Shown: in pieces, positions 10,401-18,348 of the stretch
Numbering within the stretch: the first letter of the stretch is position 1
Layout: each line of letters opens with the position of its first letter
Source: Actinomycetota bacterium
GTDB taxonomy: Bacteria; Actinomycetota; Actinomycetes; Mycobacteriales; Mycobacteriaceae
Assembly: GCA_018268465.1 (NCBI GenBank)
Contig: JAFDWN010000008.1
Location: forward strand, 276,359-340,358
Direction: 5' to 3'
DNA: 64,000 nt
Made by a program: the position numbers and the translations under genes
The notes under the pieces: generated by a model
The model's input: only the letters and a program-made list of their open reading frames with translations
Told to the model about the DNA's origin: nothing
The model's database searches: none

Positions 10401-11345
10401 CAGGACGACGTGCACCGGTCCGCCGATGTCGGGATGCTGCAGGGCCAGTTCGGCCTGCGCCATCGTCGAATAGGTCAGCCGCGCCGCACCCGCCCCGTCC
10501 GTCGCAACGGGATGCTGATGGTGCGGAAGCCATTTCAGCCAGTCCCAGTCATCCACATCCGCCGGCGTGCCCACGACCGCCGCTATCCTCAGGTCGCCGG
10601 GACTGTGCCAGGTGGCGAGTTGGCAGACGACGGCCCGAATCAGGCCGTGGACCGATTCGGCGTCGCCGTCGACGCTCACCCGGCGGAATCCGCAGATCGC
10701 CACGGCGAAGGGGAGATCGGACACGTGCGCTCGCCTGACGATGACCCGCTGCAGCGCCGCGACGGTGACCGGATCCGACGCGTCGGCGGCCGCCAGGTCC
10801 GGTACGACCAGCCGCGTGGACAGCCGCTGCGGCGCTCGCCCGATGCGGGCGCTGCCGAAATCCGGATCACCGGGCCGGCGTTCCCACATCCGGGGTGTCC
10901 CCGCCAGCGTCCACAGGCTGTCGGGTTCGGGATCCGTCCAGCACGACGCCGTCCGCTGCACGGCGGCCGTCTGTGCGGCGGCGGTATCGAGGGTCGCGAG
11001 GTAACGCAGATAGTCTCGGCGATCCTGGTCGATCTCCGAGGCCCGCCCGCTTCCGCGCATCCCGTAGGCCAGGGCGCCCAGCGCCGAGACGAGCATCATC
11101 GCCGGGAAGAGCAGGGACATCGGGCTGCGCATCGTCGCATCACCGGATCGCAACCACAGCACCAGCATTCCGGCTCCAGCCACGATCATCGCCACGGGAA
11201 GCAACCGGGTGAGCGGGTCGGCCCCACCGGCCCGGCGCACGTCGGGCGGCGGACGCACGGCGATGTCGTCCTCGCGGATGCGCGGCCCGGGCACACGGGT
11301 GTCGGACGTGAACTCCACACCCGGTTGGACGCCGGTTCGCGGCAA
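7494..11345 (-). CDS. eccC4: ESX-4 FtsK/SpoIIIE-type ATPase EccC4
   Basis: The 1283-aa membrane ATPase powers export through the ESX-4 pore. Two N-terminal transmembrane helices (about residues 48-65 and 77-96) precede a DUF-type stalk. Three tandem ATPase domains follow, with P-loops GATGSGKSE (about 465), GGPRAGKST (about 795) and GEPQCGKTA (about 1083). The first domain has Walker B LPAVLMIVDEFSELL and sensor LLASQRLDEGRLRG, so it is likely the active one. The second (FLVVDGW) and third (IYVVVDDYD) are more degenerate and bind substrates in EccC relatives. The start is a TTG at 11345 preceded by GGGGGAACGGG. It is divergent from eccD4 with only 77 bp between, which must hold both promoters. 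Confidence 0.95.
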   Translation of the reverse strand: MPRTGVQPGVEFTSDTRVPGPRIREDDIAVRPPPDVRRAGGADPLTRLLPVAMIVAGAGMLVLWLRSGDATMRSPMSLLFPAMMLVSALGALAYGMRGSGRASEIDQDRRDYLRYLATLDTAAAQTAAVQRTASCWTDPEPDSLWTLAGTPRMWERRPGDPDFGSARIGRAPQRLSTRLVVPDLAAADASDPVTVAALQRVIVRRAHVSDLPFAVAICGFRRVSVDGDAESVHGLIRAVVCQLATWHSPGDLRIAAVVGTPADVDDWDWLKWLPHHQHPVATDGAGAARLTYSTMAQAELALQHPDIGGPVHVVLLAPNGCETPADGVTGVTVLTVGNGEAAAAGLRLRIDPDGVSRIDGADEDPVPVHPDRLTPAQAQICARRLARFRAGSSGHGQPRTAYRDWADLMGIADPGRIEPAVLWRPRDARTHLRVPIGLDDDGGVVELDLKEAAQQGMGPHGLCIGATGSGKSEFLRTLTLGLAAAHPPEALNLILVDFKGGATFLGFDRLRHVASVITNLADEAHLVARMRDALAGEMNRRQEALRAAGNVGNIAEYARVRDAGAPLPALPAVLMIVDEFSELLSRHPDFAELFVAIGRLGRSLGMHLLLASQRLDEGRLRGLETHLSYRICLKTFSASDSRAVLGVPDAYHLPGEPGAAYLRSASGELTRFRSAFVSGGRAVTTRPAPAAAAAPVFTATPVCATGPDERGPGDDAGAVTVLDAVLDRLAGHGTAAHPVWLAPLRESPPLDAVLPMSAAPLTVAIGLTDRPFDQRRDPHVVDLAGAQGNVAVVGGPRAGKSTAVRTLLLALAATHPPAEVQMYCLDFGGGALSAMRALPHVGSVAGRLDVDLVRRTVAELESLMCSRDALFRRLGIDSIGEYRRRRAAGDTDCDDGFGDVFLVVDGWAGLRHEFDTLENSVSAIAAQGLSFGIHVVIAASRWSEIRPAIKDQLGTRIELRLGDPAESEMDRRLARGLGDCPAGRGITRTGHEFVIALPRLDGRSAAEGLGEAIAAAGEVLHTRHPDRHAPPVRLLPAHVRYEEVAERVGRRRAGRLLLGLGERELQPMTVDLVEQPHLLMLGEPQCGKTAALRTLCTDIVGNHTAGTVALLMVDYRRTLLGVVESSHLFGYAMSAVTLAAQVADLLGVLTARLPGAEVTQRQLRDRSWWSGPEIYVVVDDYDLVAAAAGNPLGPLGELVPHAADLGLHMVVARRSGGAARALFDPMLTQLREQGCAGLMMSANPDEGPLLGSVRPSLLPPGRATLLTRGGPPQLIQVGWTDPP

Positions 11346-11422
11346 CCCGTTCCCCCGTGCGGAGCCGAAACTGATGCACCGCGGCGGCGCCGGGGTCGGT
11401 TACGGTCGGATTCGGGGGTGGT

Positions 11423-12751
11423 GTGGTGCCGGATGCGGTGTGCCGGGTGTCGGTGTGCGACGACTCCGGTCCGGATGTCACGGATCTGGCGCTTCCCGCC
11501 GGCCTGCCGGTCGGACTGCTGATCCCCACCGTCGTCGACACCGTCCGCGGCGCCGGGTCGGCCGGCACCCACTGGCACCTCGCACGCATCGGCGGGACCC
11601 TGTTGGAGGAGTCACTGACCTTGGCCGAGAACGATATTCACGACGGCGAGCTCCTGGTCCTCGCACCCAGGGAAGTGCCGGTCCCGCGACCGGGCGGGCG
11701 GGATGTCGCCGACACAGTGGCCGAGGCGATACCCGCGGCCGCCCCGCCACCGCACCTCGGCGCGGCGGCCTGCCTGTGGGCCGCGATCACCGCGGCCGTC
11801 GCGCTCGCCTGGGCGGGCATCGCCGCAGCGCCGACCCATCTCATCGCGGCCGCGACGGTGAGCGTCGCCGCCGGCTCCGCAGCGGTTCTGGCGTGTCGCG
11901 ATGAGCATCGCGAGCCTGCGGCGGCGACGTTGGCCGTCGTGGCGGTCGTCTTCGCCGCGGCCGCGGGGTTCCTGGCAGTACCCGCCGGTCCCGGCGCGGC
12001 CAACAGCATGCTCGCCGCCGCCGCCGCGGCGGCGGTCGCGACGGTCTTGCACCGCGTCACCGGTTGCGCCACCGTCGCTCTGACTGCCGTCGCCGTGATC
12101 TCGGCCGCCTGCACCGTGACCGCTGCCGGCGCCGCGCTGTGGCCGGTATCCCTGCACGCTGCGGGCGCGGTGCTGGCGGTGGTGGCACTGGGCATCCTCG
12201 GTGCCGCGCCACGGCTGGCGATCGCCCTGGCCGGGCTCACACCGTCGACCGAACCCGGCGAGCAACCACCCGACGGTCCGGACGGACGTCGCGCCCGGCA
12301 CGGGCACGCGCTGCTGACCGGCCTCGTCGCCGGGTCGTCCGCCGCGGCAGCGACGGCGACGGCGCTGATCGCGGCGGGCGCCCTGTACACCGGATCGCCA
12401 TGGTTGTCGGGGCTCGCGCTGACCGCCACCGTGGCCGCGGCGCTCCTGTTGCGGGCCAGGACGTATCCGCCCGGTGCCCGACGGTGCGCACTCCTGGCAA
12501 GCGGAACAGTCTCCGCGACAGCCTGTTTCGTACTTTTCGTGGCGGCCGTGCCCGACCAGGCGTACTGGGCCTGCGGGATCGCCGTCGGCGCCGGCGCCGC
12601 AGCGCTGTGGTCCACGGGCGGGGCCGGGTTCAATCCCGTCGCGCACCGCGCGGTCGACGCGCTGGAATACCTGGCCGTCGCGGCGCTGGTGCCGCTGGCC
12701 TGCTGGGTCGCCGACGTGTACGGCCTCGCCCAAGGCTGGGCGTGGTCGTGA
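11423..12751 (+). CDS. eccD4: ESX-4 membrane channel protein EccD4
   Basis: The 442-aa protein (GTG 11423 or the adjacent GTG 11426, after CGGGGGTG) has an N-terminal ubiquitin-like domain of about 90 residues (CRVSVCDDSGPDVTDLALPAGLPVG, HDGELLVLAPRE). About eleven hydrophobic helices follow, beginning AAACLWAAITAAVALAWAGIA and ending LEYLAVAALVPLACWVADVYGL. That is the standard EccD topology, which forms the membrane vestibule of type VII secretion. The stop overlaps the start of mycP4 by 10 nt, indicating coupled translation. Confidence 0.93.
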   Translation: MVPDAVCRVSVCDDSGPDVTDLALPAGLPVGLLIPTVVDTVRGAGSAGTHWHLARIGGTLLEESLTLAENDIHDGELLVLAPREVPVPRPGGRDVADTVAEAIPAAAPPPHLGAAACLWAAITAAVALAWAGIAAAPTHLIAAATVSVAAGSAAVLACRDEHREPAAATLAVVAVVFAAAAGFLAVPAGPGAANSMLAAAAAAAVATVLHRVTGCATVALTAVAVISAACTVTAAGAALWPVSLHAAGAVLAVVALGILGAAPRLAIALAGLTPSTEPGEQPPDGPDGRRARHGHALLTGLVAGSSAAAATATALIAAGALYTGSPWLSGLALTATVAAALLLRARTYPPGARRCALLASGTVSATACFVLFVAAVPDQAYWACGIAVGAGAAALWSTGGAGFNPVAHRAVDALEYLAVAALVPLACWVADVYGLAQGWAWS

Positions 12752-14100
12752 CGATACTGCGCAGGATCGTCACCGTCCCGGTGGTGTGTGCGGTAGGGCT
12801 GGCCGGCGCTCCTGCGGCGGTGGCCGTATCACCGCCGCCGGTCGACGACGCGCTGCTGCCCAAGCCAGGGCCGCCCACCCCGCCCCGGCCCACCGAGCAA
12901 GCCGCGCCCTGCGTCAACCCGTTGCGGGATCGTGAGGTGACGCGCGCCGGAGCCCAGCTGGCGGGCCTCGACCTGCCGACGGTGTGGCGGCTGACCCGCG
13001 GAGCAAGCCAGACGGTGGCCGTCATCGACACGGGCGTGTCACCGCACCCGATGCTGCCGCGCCTGATACCCGGCGGGGACTACGTGGCAGGCGGGGACGG
13101 CACCGAGGACTGCGACGGCCACGGCACCATCATCGCCGGGATCGTCGCGGCGTCGGCGGATTCCACGGCCGGCGCCTTCACCGGAGTCGCGCCGGACGCG
13201 ACAATCATCAGTATCCGCCAGTCCAGCAACAAGTTCCGTCCCGTCGACCAACCGGCGGCATCCGGGTTCGGGGATGTCGAGACACTCGCCACGGCCGTGC
13301 GCACCGCGGCTGATCTCGGTGCGACCGTGATCAACGTGTCCTCGGTGGCGTGCGTACCGGTCGCCGACGCGCTCGACGACCGCTCGCTGGGTGCGGCACT
13401 GTCCTACGCGGTCGACGTCATGAACGTGGTCGTGGTCGCGGCCGCGGGCAATGTCGGCGCACCCGGGCAGTGCCCGGACCAGAATCCCGTCGACCCCGCC
13501 GCCCCGAACCGGCCCGACTGGGACAACGTCCGTGTGGTGGTCAGCCCGGCCTGGTACGACGACTTCGTACTGACCGTCGGGTCGGTGGCACCCGACGGGA
13601 CGCCGTCGCCGTTCAGCCTCGCCGGCCCCTGGGTCGACGTGGCCGCACCCGGGGAGGAGGTGGTGTCGCTCGACCCGGACGGTGACGGTCTGGTCGACGC
13701 CCTGTCCGCGGACACCGGGCCTGCGCCGCTCGCGGGCACCAGCTACGCCGCACCTGTGGTCACGGGGATCGCGGCGCTGATCCGCTCCCGGTGGCCGCAG
13801 CTGAGTGCCCGGCAGGTGATGCGGCGGATCGAGGACACCGCGCGCCCCCCGGCCGGCGGCTGGAACGCATTCCTCGGGCACGGTGTGGTGGATCCCCTCG
13901 CCGCGGTCAGTGGAGGCAGCGAGCCACCTCTGGGCGAGACGGAGACGCGTCGCGTGACCGTGGCACCGCCCTCCGCCGCGGATCCGCATCCGCGGCGCAT
14001 CGCGTTCACGGGCGCGGCCGTCTGTATCGCGGTGGCCGGGGTCGTCCTGCTGGCCGCCGCCGCGCGCCGGTCAGGCAGGGACGCTGTCCCGCAGGACTGA
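12742..14100 (+). CDS. mycP4: ESX-4 mycosin (subtilisin-like membrane protease) MycP4
   Basis: From GTG 12742 (inside the end of eccD4) the product is about 452 aa. GTG 12748 is a possible alternative. A signal peptide runs to about residue 30 (RIVTVPVVCAVGLAGAPAAVAVSPPP). The S8 protease domain keeps the complete triad: Asp in TVAVIDTGVS, His in DCDGHGTIIAG and Ser in LAGTSYAAPVVTG, with the oxyanion Asn region VVVVAAAGNVG. A C-terminal membrane anchor (IAFTGAAVCIAVAGVVLLAAAA) follows a Pro-rich linker. Mycosins stabilise the type VII membrane complex on the periplasmic side. The last 30 nt overlap the end of the convergent eccB4. Confidence 0.94.
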   Translation: MVVTILRRIVTVPVVCAVGLAGAPAAVAVSPPPVDDALLPKPGPPTPPRPTEQAAPCVNPLRDREVTRAGAQLAGLDLPTVWRLTRGASQTVAVIDTGVSPHPMLPRLIPGGDYVAGGDGTEDCDGHGTIIAGIVAASADSTAGAFTGVAPDATIISIRQSSNKFRPVDQPAASGFGDVETLATAVRTAADLGATVINVSSVACVPVADALDDRSLGAALSYAVDVMNVVVVAAAGNVGAPGQCPDQNPVDPAAPNRPDWDNVRVVVSPAWYDDFVLTVGSVAPDGTPSPFSLAGPWVDVAAPGEEVVSLDPDGDGLVDALSADTGPAPLAGTSYAAPVVTGIAALIRSRWPQLSARQVMRRIEDTARPPAGGWNAFLGHGVVDPLAAVSGGSEPPLGETETRRVTVAPPSAADPHPRRIAFTGAAVCIAVAGVVLLAAAARRSGRDAVPQD

Positions 14101-15444
14101 TGCCGCGGCCCTGCTCAACTCGGGGCCGCGGGGCAACAACGACAGCATCGGCCACGGCGCCGGAACCGAATCCTCAGGGAGACCGAGCGATTTCGCCGCC
14201 TCGGAGTCGCGTATGCCGAACAGCACACCGAGGTCGTCCAAGAGGAACAGCGCCCCGGCTGCGGGCCCGTCGCCGGTCAGCGGTACCGAGCGGACGTAGA
14301 CGCTGCGTCCCGCGGGCACCGCCACCGCGTCGATCGCCGCGCCCTCCCCGTCGGCCTGCGCCAGGTCGACCACTGGGGCGCGCGAGGGCGCCGAATCGCC
14401 CACCAGCAGCCTGGTGTTGGTGTGTCCACCGCCGGACGTGGACCAGCCGGCGCACAGCACGGGGCTGGCCACGGCGCGGATGCGGCCGGGGAAGGTGCCC
14501 ACCGGCACGGCGTCGAGCATGGGCACCGCCGCGACGGCGTCCGCCGCGACGGTGGGGATGTCGCCTGACGGTTGCGCCACGGTGAATCGGATCAGGTCGG
14601 CCGCGACGTCACCGAGACGCTGTACCCCACCGGCCAGGACGACGTAGTGCTCCACCGCGCCGGCCCGCGCCAGGCGTACGACGGTGCCGACCGTCAGCCC
14701 CGGCAGTGCGGCGGGCCCCGGTGCGCCCGCCCCCGCGATTCGCGGCGCGGCGATGGGCGGGGCCTCCGGCAGCGCCTCGAGGACCGCACGCGAAACCGGC
14801 CGCGGGACGACACCGTCCAGACCCAACGCCTGCACGACGGCCCGCTCGCGGAGGTCCACCCTGGCGCGCCACCCGTCGTAGACGAGGTAGGTGGCGGTGG
14901 CGCCGGCGCTGACCAGCACACCGCTGCCGCCGTCGAGGGGACGCACCCCCTCGACCGGGCCCACGAACATCGTGGTGGCCGATTCCGCGTCGCAAACCGT
15001 CCAGGTCGCGTCGCCGGAGGACAGCGCCGGACCGATCGCGGACGGCGCGCCGGCGATGCCCACCGACGGGCCGCGCCGCGCGCCGGCGATCGCGCCTCGA
15101 CCCACCGGACGCGGCTCCCCGGGCGCACCCACGACCAGACGGGCCGATGCCAGGTTCGGCACCGGATGCAGGGTGTCGTCGATCCGCACGTACAGCGCAC
15201 CGGATGCGCGGTCCATGACGATGGGTGCATCGCCCGTCGCGGCTCCGGGGCGCAGGTGGGCGAATATCACACAGCCGGCCACGACGAGGACCGCCACGGC
15301 GCACCCCGCGGCCATCGAGAGCGTTTGGGCCCGCAGCGGATCGTCGAGCATGCGGACGTCGCCGCGCACCAGCGCGTGCGCCATCCGGCGCAGCAGGAAT
15401 CGATGCCCGCTGACCTGCAGCCGTGTCACGGTCCGTCGCCCCAT
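14071..15444 (-). CDS. eccB4: ESX-4 core component EccB4
   Basis: From ATG 15444, preceded by GGGGGTCGG, the product is 457 aa. It starts MGRRTVTRLQVSGHRFLLRRMAHALVRGD, the conserved cytoplasmic head of EccB proteins (QVSGHRFLxRR). A single transmembrane helix (SMAAGCAVAVLVVAGCVIFAHL, about residues 42-63) is followed by a large periplasmic part with the repeated EccB blocks (LVVGAPGEPRPVG, LVYDGWRARVDLRERAVVQALGL). Two Cys (TWTVCDAES and SPVLCAGWS) probably form the conserved disulfide. Together with EccC, EccD and MycP it completes the ESX-4 apparatus. No EccE is encoded nearby, as is usual for ESX-4. The start could be earlier, at 15477, but that would add an atypical Gly-rich lead. Confidence 0.93.
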   Translation of the reverse strand: MGRRTVTRLQVSGHRFLLRRMAHALVRGDVRMLDDPLRAQTLSMAAGCAVAVLVVAGCVIFAHLRPGAATGDAPIVMDRASGALYVRIDDTLHPVPNLASARLVVGAPGEPRPVGRGAIAGARRGPSVGIAGAPSAIGPALSSGDATWTVCDAESATTMFVGPVEGVRPLDGGSGVLVSAGATATYLVYDGWRARVDLRERAVVQALGLDGVVPRPVSRAVLEALPEAPPIAAPRIAGAGAPGPAALPGLTVGTVVRLARAGAVEHYVVLAGGVQRLGDVAADLIRFTVAQPSGDIPTVAADAVAAVPMLDAVPVGTFPGRIRAVASPVLCAGWSTSGGGHTNTRLLVGDSAPSRAPVVDLAQADGEGAAIDAVAVPAGRSVYVRSVPLTGDGPAAGALFLLDDLGVLFGIRDSEAAKSLGLPEDSVPAPWPMLSLLPRGPELSRAAASVLRDSVPA

Positions 15445-15507
15445 CCGACCCCCTGGTCCGACCCTAAGGCCGGCCACGCGCGGCCGACGGCACCGATTCC
15501 GCGGTGC

Positions 15508-16596
15508 TCAGCTGTCGTGTGAGACGGCGACGGGTTCGGTGTAGTAGGGCCGGCCCGCGGCCTCCCACTGCCGATAGAGCGCGAAGAACGGCTGACCGAA
15601 CGGATCCTGGCCGCGCAGCGGCATGGATCCGCGCCGGATCGTGAAGTCGTGGGGGGCCAGCTCGCCGGCGCGGACGAAATGCCGTTCGGCCAGGCCGACG
15701 TCACCGCCGCGCCACAGTTCGACGGCGAGCCGGTATTCGGCGCGCGCCAGTTGCTGGTCCTCGTCGGGCATGAGCTGGTCGGCGCGCACGGCGTCGTCGT
15801 CCTCGTACGGTGTGACGCCGTCGACGATCCAGCGGTGCAACGCCGCACGATGCGGACCGGACGGCTGCCCGTGGAATTCGAGGAACTGGTCGTCGCCGAA
15901 CTCGGGCGCGTTGGGCCGGACGATGCGGTCGTCCTCGTCGATCCACACCACGGTCGGTACGTTGCGGATGCCGTAGGCGTCGACGAGAGTGTGGTCGGCG
16001 TCGATCAGCACCGGATAGGTGGCGCCGGCCGCGTCGACCCACGGCCTGACCACGTCGACCGACTCGTCGACCGCGACGGCCAGCACCGTGAAGCCGTTGT
16101 CGGCGTATCGCTCGTGGACCTGCTGCCACGCGGCCAGGTCGTAGCGGCATCCGCACCACGAGGCGAAGGCGACCAACAGCCGCTTGCGGCCGGTGTGGTC
16201 GCCGATGCCGACCTCCGATCCGTCGACGGTGGGCAGGCGCACGTCGGGTGCCCGCAGGGAGCGCAGAGCGGCGGCGCGTTCGGCAGCGGGGTGGCCCATG
16301 ACGACGACGGCGGCGCCGCCGCGCGACACCGTCGTCTCGATCGCCACGGGACGTCCCACCGCCGCACCGAGGGCTGCCAGATCGATCCACCCATCGGGTC
16401 CGAGGCGGGCGCGGTCGGCGACCGGTATGCACACGTCGCCGCGACACAGACCGCGGCGATCCCCGGGCAGGGCTTTGATCGTCCAGCCGGTCGCCCGTTC
16501 CACATCGGCGTCCGCGACGAATACCCGATCCCCGTCGCAACCGCCCGTCAACTCGACAATCGCGTCTCCGATGACACGAATGAGAACACGTTCCAT
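15508..16596 (-). CDS. Thioredoxin-fold redoxin/TlpA-like protein, cytoplasmic
   Basis: The 362-aa protein has an N-terminal part of about 110 residues of unknown type (VFVADADVERATGWTIKALPGDRRGLCRGDVCIPV) with a CxxxxC pair. A TlpA/AhpC-like thioredoxin fold follows (APDVRLPTVDGSEVGIGDHTGRKRLLVAFASWCGCRYDLAAWQQVHERY) whose active site is WCGCR, so a CxC rather than the common CxxC arrangement. The cis-Pro loop NVPTVVWIDEDDRIV is present. The C-terminal 100 residues look TPR-like (AEYRLAVELWRGGDVGLAERHFVRAGEL). No signal peptide is seen, so it is probably cytoplasmic. It sits 37 bp after the CGNR regulator and 63 bp before eccB4 on the same strand, possibly one transcript. The substrate is unknown. 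Confidence 0.75.
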   Translation of the reverse strand: MERVLIRVIGDAIVELTGGCDGDRVFVADADVERATGWTIKALPGDRRGLCRGDVCIPVADRARLGPDGWIDLAALGAAVGRPVAIETTVSRGGAAVVVMGHPAAERAAALRSLRAPDVRLPTVDGSEVGIGDHTGRKRLLVAFASWCGCRYDLAAWQQVHERYADNGFTVLAVAVDESVDVVRPWVDAAGATYPVLIDADHTLVDAYGIRNVPTVVWIDEDDRIVRPNAPEFGDDQFLEFHGQPSGPHRAALHRWIVDGVTPYEDDDAVRADQLMPDEDQQLARAEYRLAVELWRGGDVGLAERHFVRAGELAPHDFTIRRGSMPLRGQDPFGQPFFALYRQWEAAGRPYYTEPVAVSHDS

Positions 16597-16633
16597 TTCT
16601 GCAACTTACCGCGCCTGCGCCCGGCGCGAACCG

Positions 16634-17200
16634 TCATCGCGATTCACCGGACCGGCGCTGGCGGTACGCCGCGACGTGCTGGCGGTTGCCGCAGTTGCCG
16701 GTGTCGCAGAACATGCGCGAGCGGTTCCGGGACAGGTCCACCAGCACCGCTTCACAATCGGGCGCCGCGCAGATCTTGAGGCGGCGCAGTTCGCCGCCGC
16801 GGATGAGGTCGGCCAGCGCCATCGCCATCTCGGCACCCATCCGCTGCCACAACGGATCGTGGATCGACGCGAGATGCAGATGCCACTCGGGCATTTCGGG
16901 ATGCCGGGTCAGCCACGGTGCGGCCCGCGTGTCGCTGAGCAGGGCGTTGACCTGTCCGACGGCCCTGTCCTCATCCTCGGCCGTCGCCCAGATCCGGCCC
17001 AGACGGTCGCGCAGCCGGTGCACCGACTCCAGTTCGGCGTCGTCGCGGTCGCGCCGCCCCGTCCAGCCGAACGCGTTGAGGTAGGCGTCGAGTTCGCCGA
17101 AGGTCCCCAGTTGTTCACCGTCGACTTTGCCGGTGTTGACCAGGACACATGCGGCTCGCAATGTGAGCTCCGTGTCATGAGTGAAAATCATTTGACTCAT
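16634..17200 (-). CDS. CGNR zinc-finger transcriptional regulator
   Basis: From ATG 17200 the product is 188 aa. ATG 17191 and an ATG at 17230 are alternatives, and AAGGAG at 17205-17210 suits 17191 best. The N-terminal half is the ABATE ligand-binding-like domain (LRAACVLVNTG, FGELDAYLNAFGWTG). The C-terminus carries a zinc ribbon with CAAPDCEAVLVDLSRNRSRMFC and the diagnostic CGNR (TGNCGNRQHVAAYRQRR). Family members are DNA-binding regulators usually coded beside a transporter or enzyme gene. Here an EamA exporter is divergent, 69 bp away, and three copies of ACTCATGAC lie over and next to this gene's own start, consistent with autoregulation and control of the exporter. Confidence 0.87.
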   Translation of the reverse strand: MSQMIFTHDTELTLRAACVLVNTGKVDGEQLGTFGELDAYLNAFGWTGRRDRDDAELESVHRLRDRLGRIWATAEDEDRAVGQVNALLSDTRAAPWLTRHPEMPEWHLHLASIHDPLWQRMGAEMAMALADLIRGGELRRLKICAAPDCEAVLVDLSRNRSRMFCDTGNCGNRQHVAAYRQRRSGESR

Positions 17201-17249
17201 GACTCCTTTCGGCGATAGCGTCACGATCAAATTCGATTTTACTCATGAC
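17174..17249. promoter_or_regulatory. Three ACTCATGAC repeats, candidate operators of the CGNR regulator
   Basis: The motif ACTCATGAC occurs inverted at 17174-17182 and direct at 17195-17203 and 17241-17249. The first two face each other as a 9-bp inverted repeat spanning the first codons of the CGNR gene. Each copy is preceded by a T-rich run (ATTTTC, CATTTG, GATTTT). Three copies within 76 bp in a divergent promoter region is strong repetition for a GC-rich genome. Binding by the CGNR protein is inferred from position. Confidence 0.6.
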
Positions 17250-17269
17250 ATCCCTGGAGGAGGTTCGGC

Positions 17270-18298
17270 ATGAAAGCCATGGCGCCCACCGTTGACCACT
17301 TCCGTCTCGGTCTGCTGTTCGCGATCGGGTCGGCCTTCACCTTCGGCATGTCCGGTCCCCTCGCCAAATCGCTGATGGAGGCGGGGTGGAGCCCCACCGC
17401 CGCGGTCACCGCCCGCCTGGCGGGGGGCGCGCTCGTCATGGTCATCTTCGCCACGATCATCAAGCCTGACTGGTTCTCCGAGGCATTGCAGCACCGCAGG
17501 ACGGTGATCGCCTACGGTCTGATCCCCATCGCGGGCGCCCAGCTGTGCTACTACAACGCCGTCGCGCACCTCTCCGTCGCCGTCGCCCTGCTGCTGGAAT
17601 ACACCGCGCCGATCCTCGTCGTCGGCTGGCTGTGGGCGACCACGCGCCGCCGGCCCAGCACCCTGACGCTGGGCGGCGTGGCATTGGCCCTCGCCGGCAT
17701 CATGCTCGTTCTCGACGTGTTCTCCGGCGCACACATCAACACCGTCGGCGTGGCCTGGGCGCTCGCGGCGGCCGTGTGCGCAGCCTGCTATTTCATGATG
17801 TCCGACGAAGTCTCCTCCGACGGCAGCGGACTCACGTCGATCACGCTCGCCGCCGGAGGCCTTGTCGTCGGCGCGGTCGCGGTCGGCGCTCTCGGCGTCG
17901 CCGGCGTGCTGCCGCTGACCTTCACCACCAACGATGCCGTCGTCGCGGGGTGGACGACATCGTGGGTGGTGCCGGTCGTCGCACTGGGCCTGGTCCCCAC
18001 CGCCATCGCCTACACGCTGGGCATCATGGGCATCGCACGGCTGCGACCGCGGTTCGCCTCACTGGTCGGGTTGTCCGAGGTGATGTTCGCCGTGCTGATC
18101 GCATGGGTGGTGCTCGGCGAGGCGATCGGTGTCACGCAGGCGGTGGGCGGCGCGGTGGTGCTGCTCGGCCTGGCGCTGGCGCGCCAGGGCGACCGCTCCG
18201 ACACGCTTGCCCAGACGATGGCCGAGGCGAAACTCGAGGCGGCCATGTGGCCCGACGGCGGCCCGATCGAAGAGCTCTCGGGCAGGCGTCCGTCCTGA
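17270..18298 (+). CDS. EamA/DMT-family transporter
   Basis: The 342-aa protein starts at ATG 17270 with an excellent GGAGGAGG site. Ten hydrophobic helices are arranged as two EamA repeats (LGLLFAIGSAFTFGMSGPLAKSLMEAG in the first, VGVAWALAAAVCAACYFMMSD in the second). The second half ends with FASLVGLSEVMFAVLIAWVVLGEAIGVTQAVGGAVVLLGLALA, the conserved EamA closing motif. The family exports metabolites, amino acids or drugs across the plasma membrane. The substrate cannot be read from sequence. It is divergent from a CGNR regulator with shared operator-like repeats, so its expression is probably ligand-controlled. Confidence 0.9.
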   Translation: MKAMAPTVDHFRLGLLFAIGSAFTFGMSGPLAKSLMEAGWSPTAAVTARLAGGALVMVIFATIIKPDWFSEALQHRRTVIAYGLIPIAGAQLCYYNAVAHLSVAVALLLEYTAPILVVGWLWATTRRRPSTLTLGGVALALAGIMLVLDVFSGAHINTVGVAWALAAAVCAACYFMMSDEVSSDGSGLTSITLAAGGLVVGAVAVGALGVAGVLPLTFTTNDAVVAGWTTSWVVPVVALGLVPTAIAYTLGIMGIARLRPRFASLVGLSEVMFAVLIAWVVLGEAIGVTQAVGGAVVLLGLALARQGDRSDTLAQTMAEAKLEAAMWPDGGPIEELSGRRPS

Positions 18299-18348
18299 CC
18301 GTGGGCTTTTGCCTCGAAGTCGCTTCCGACCACCGGTAGCATCGTCGC

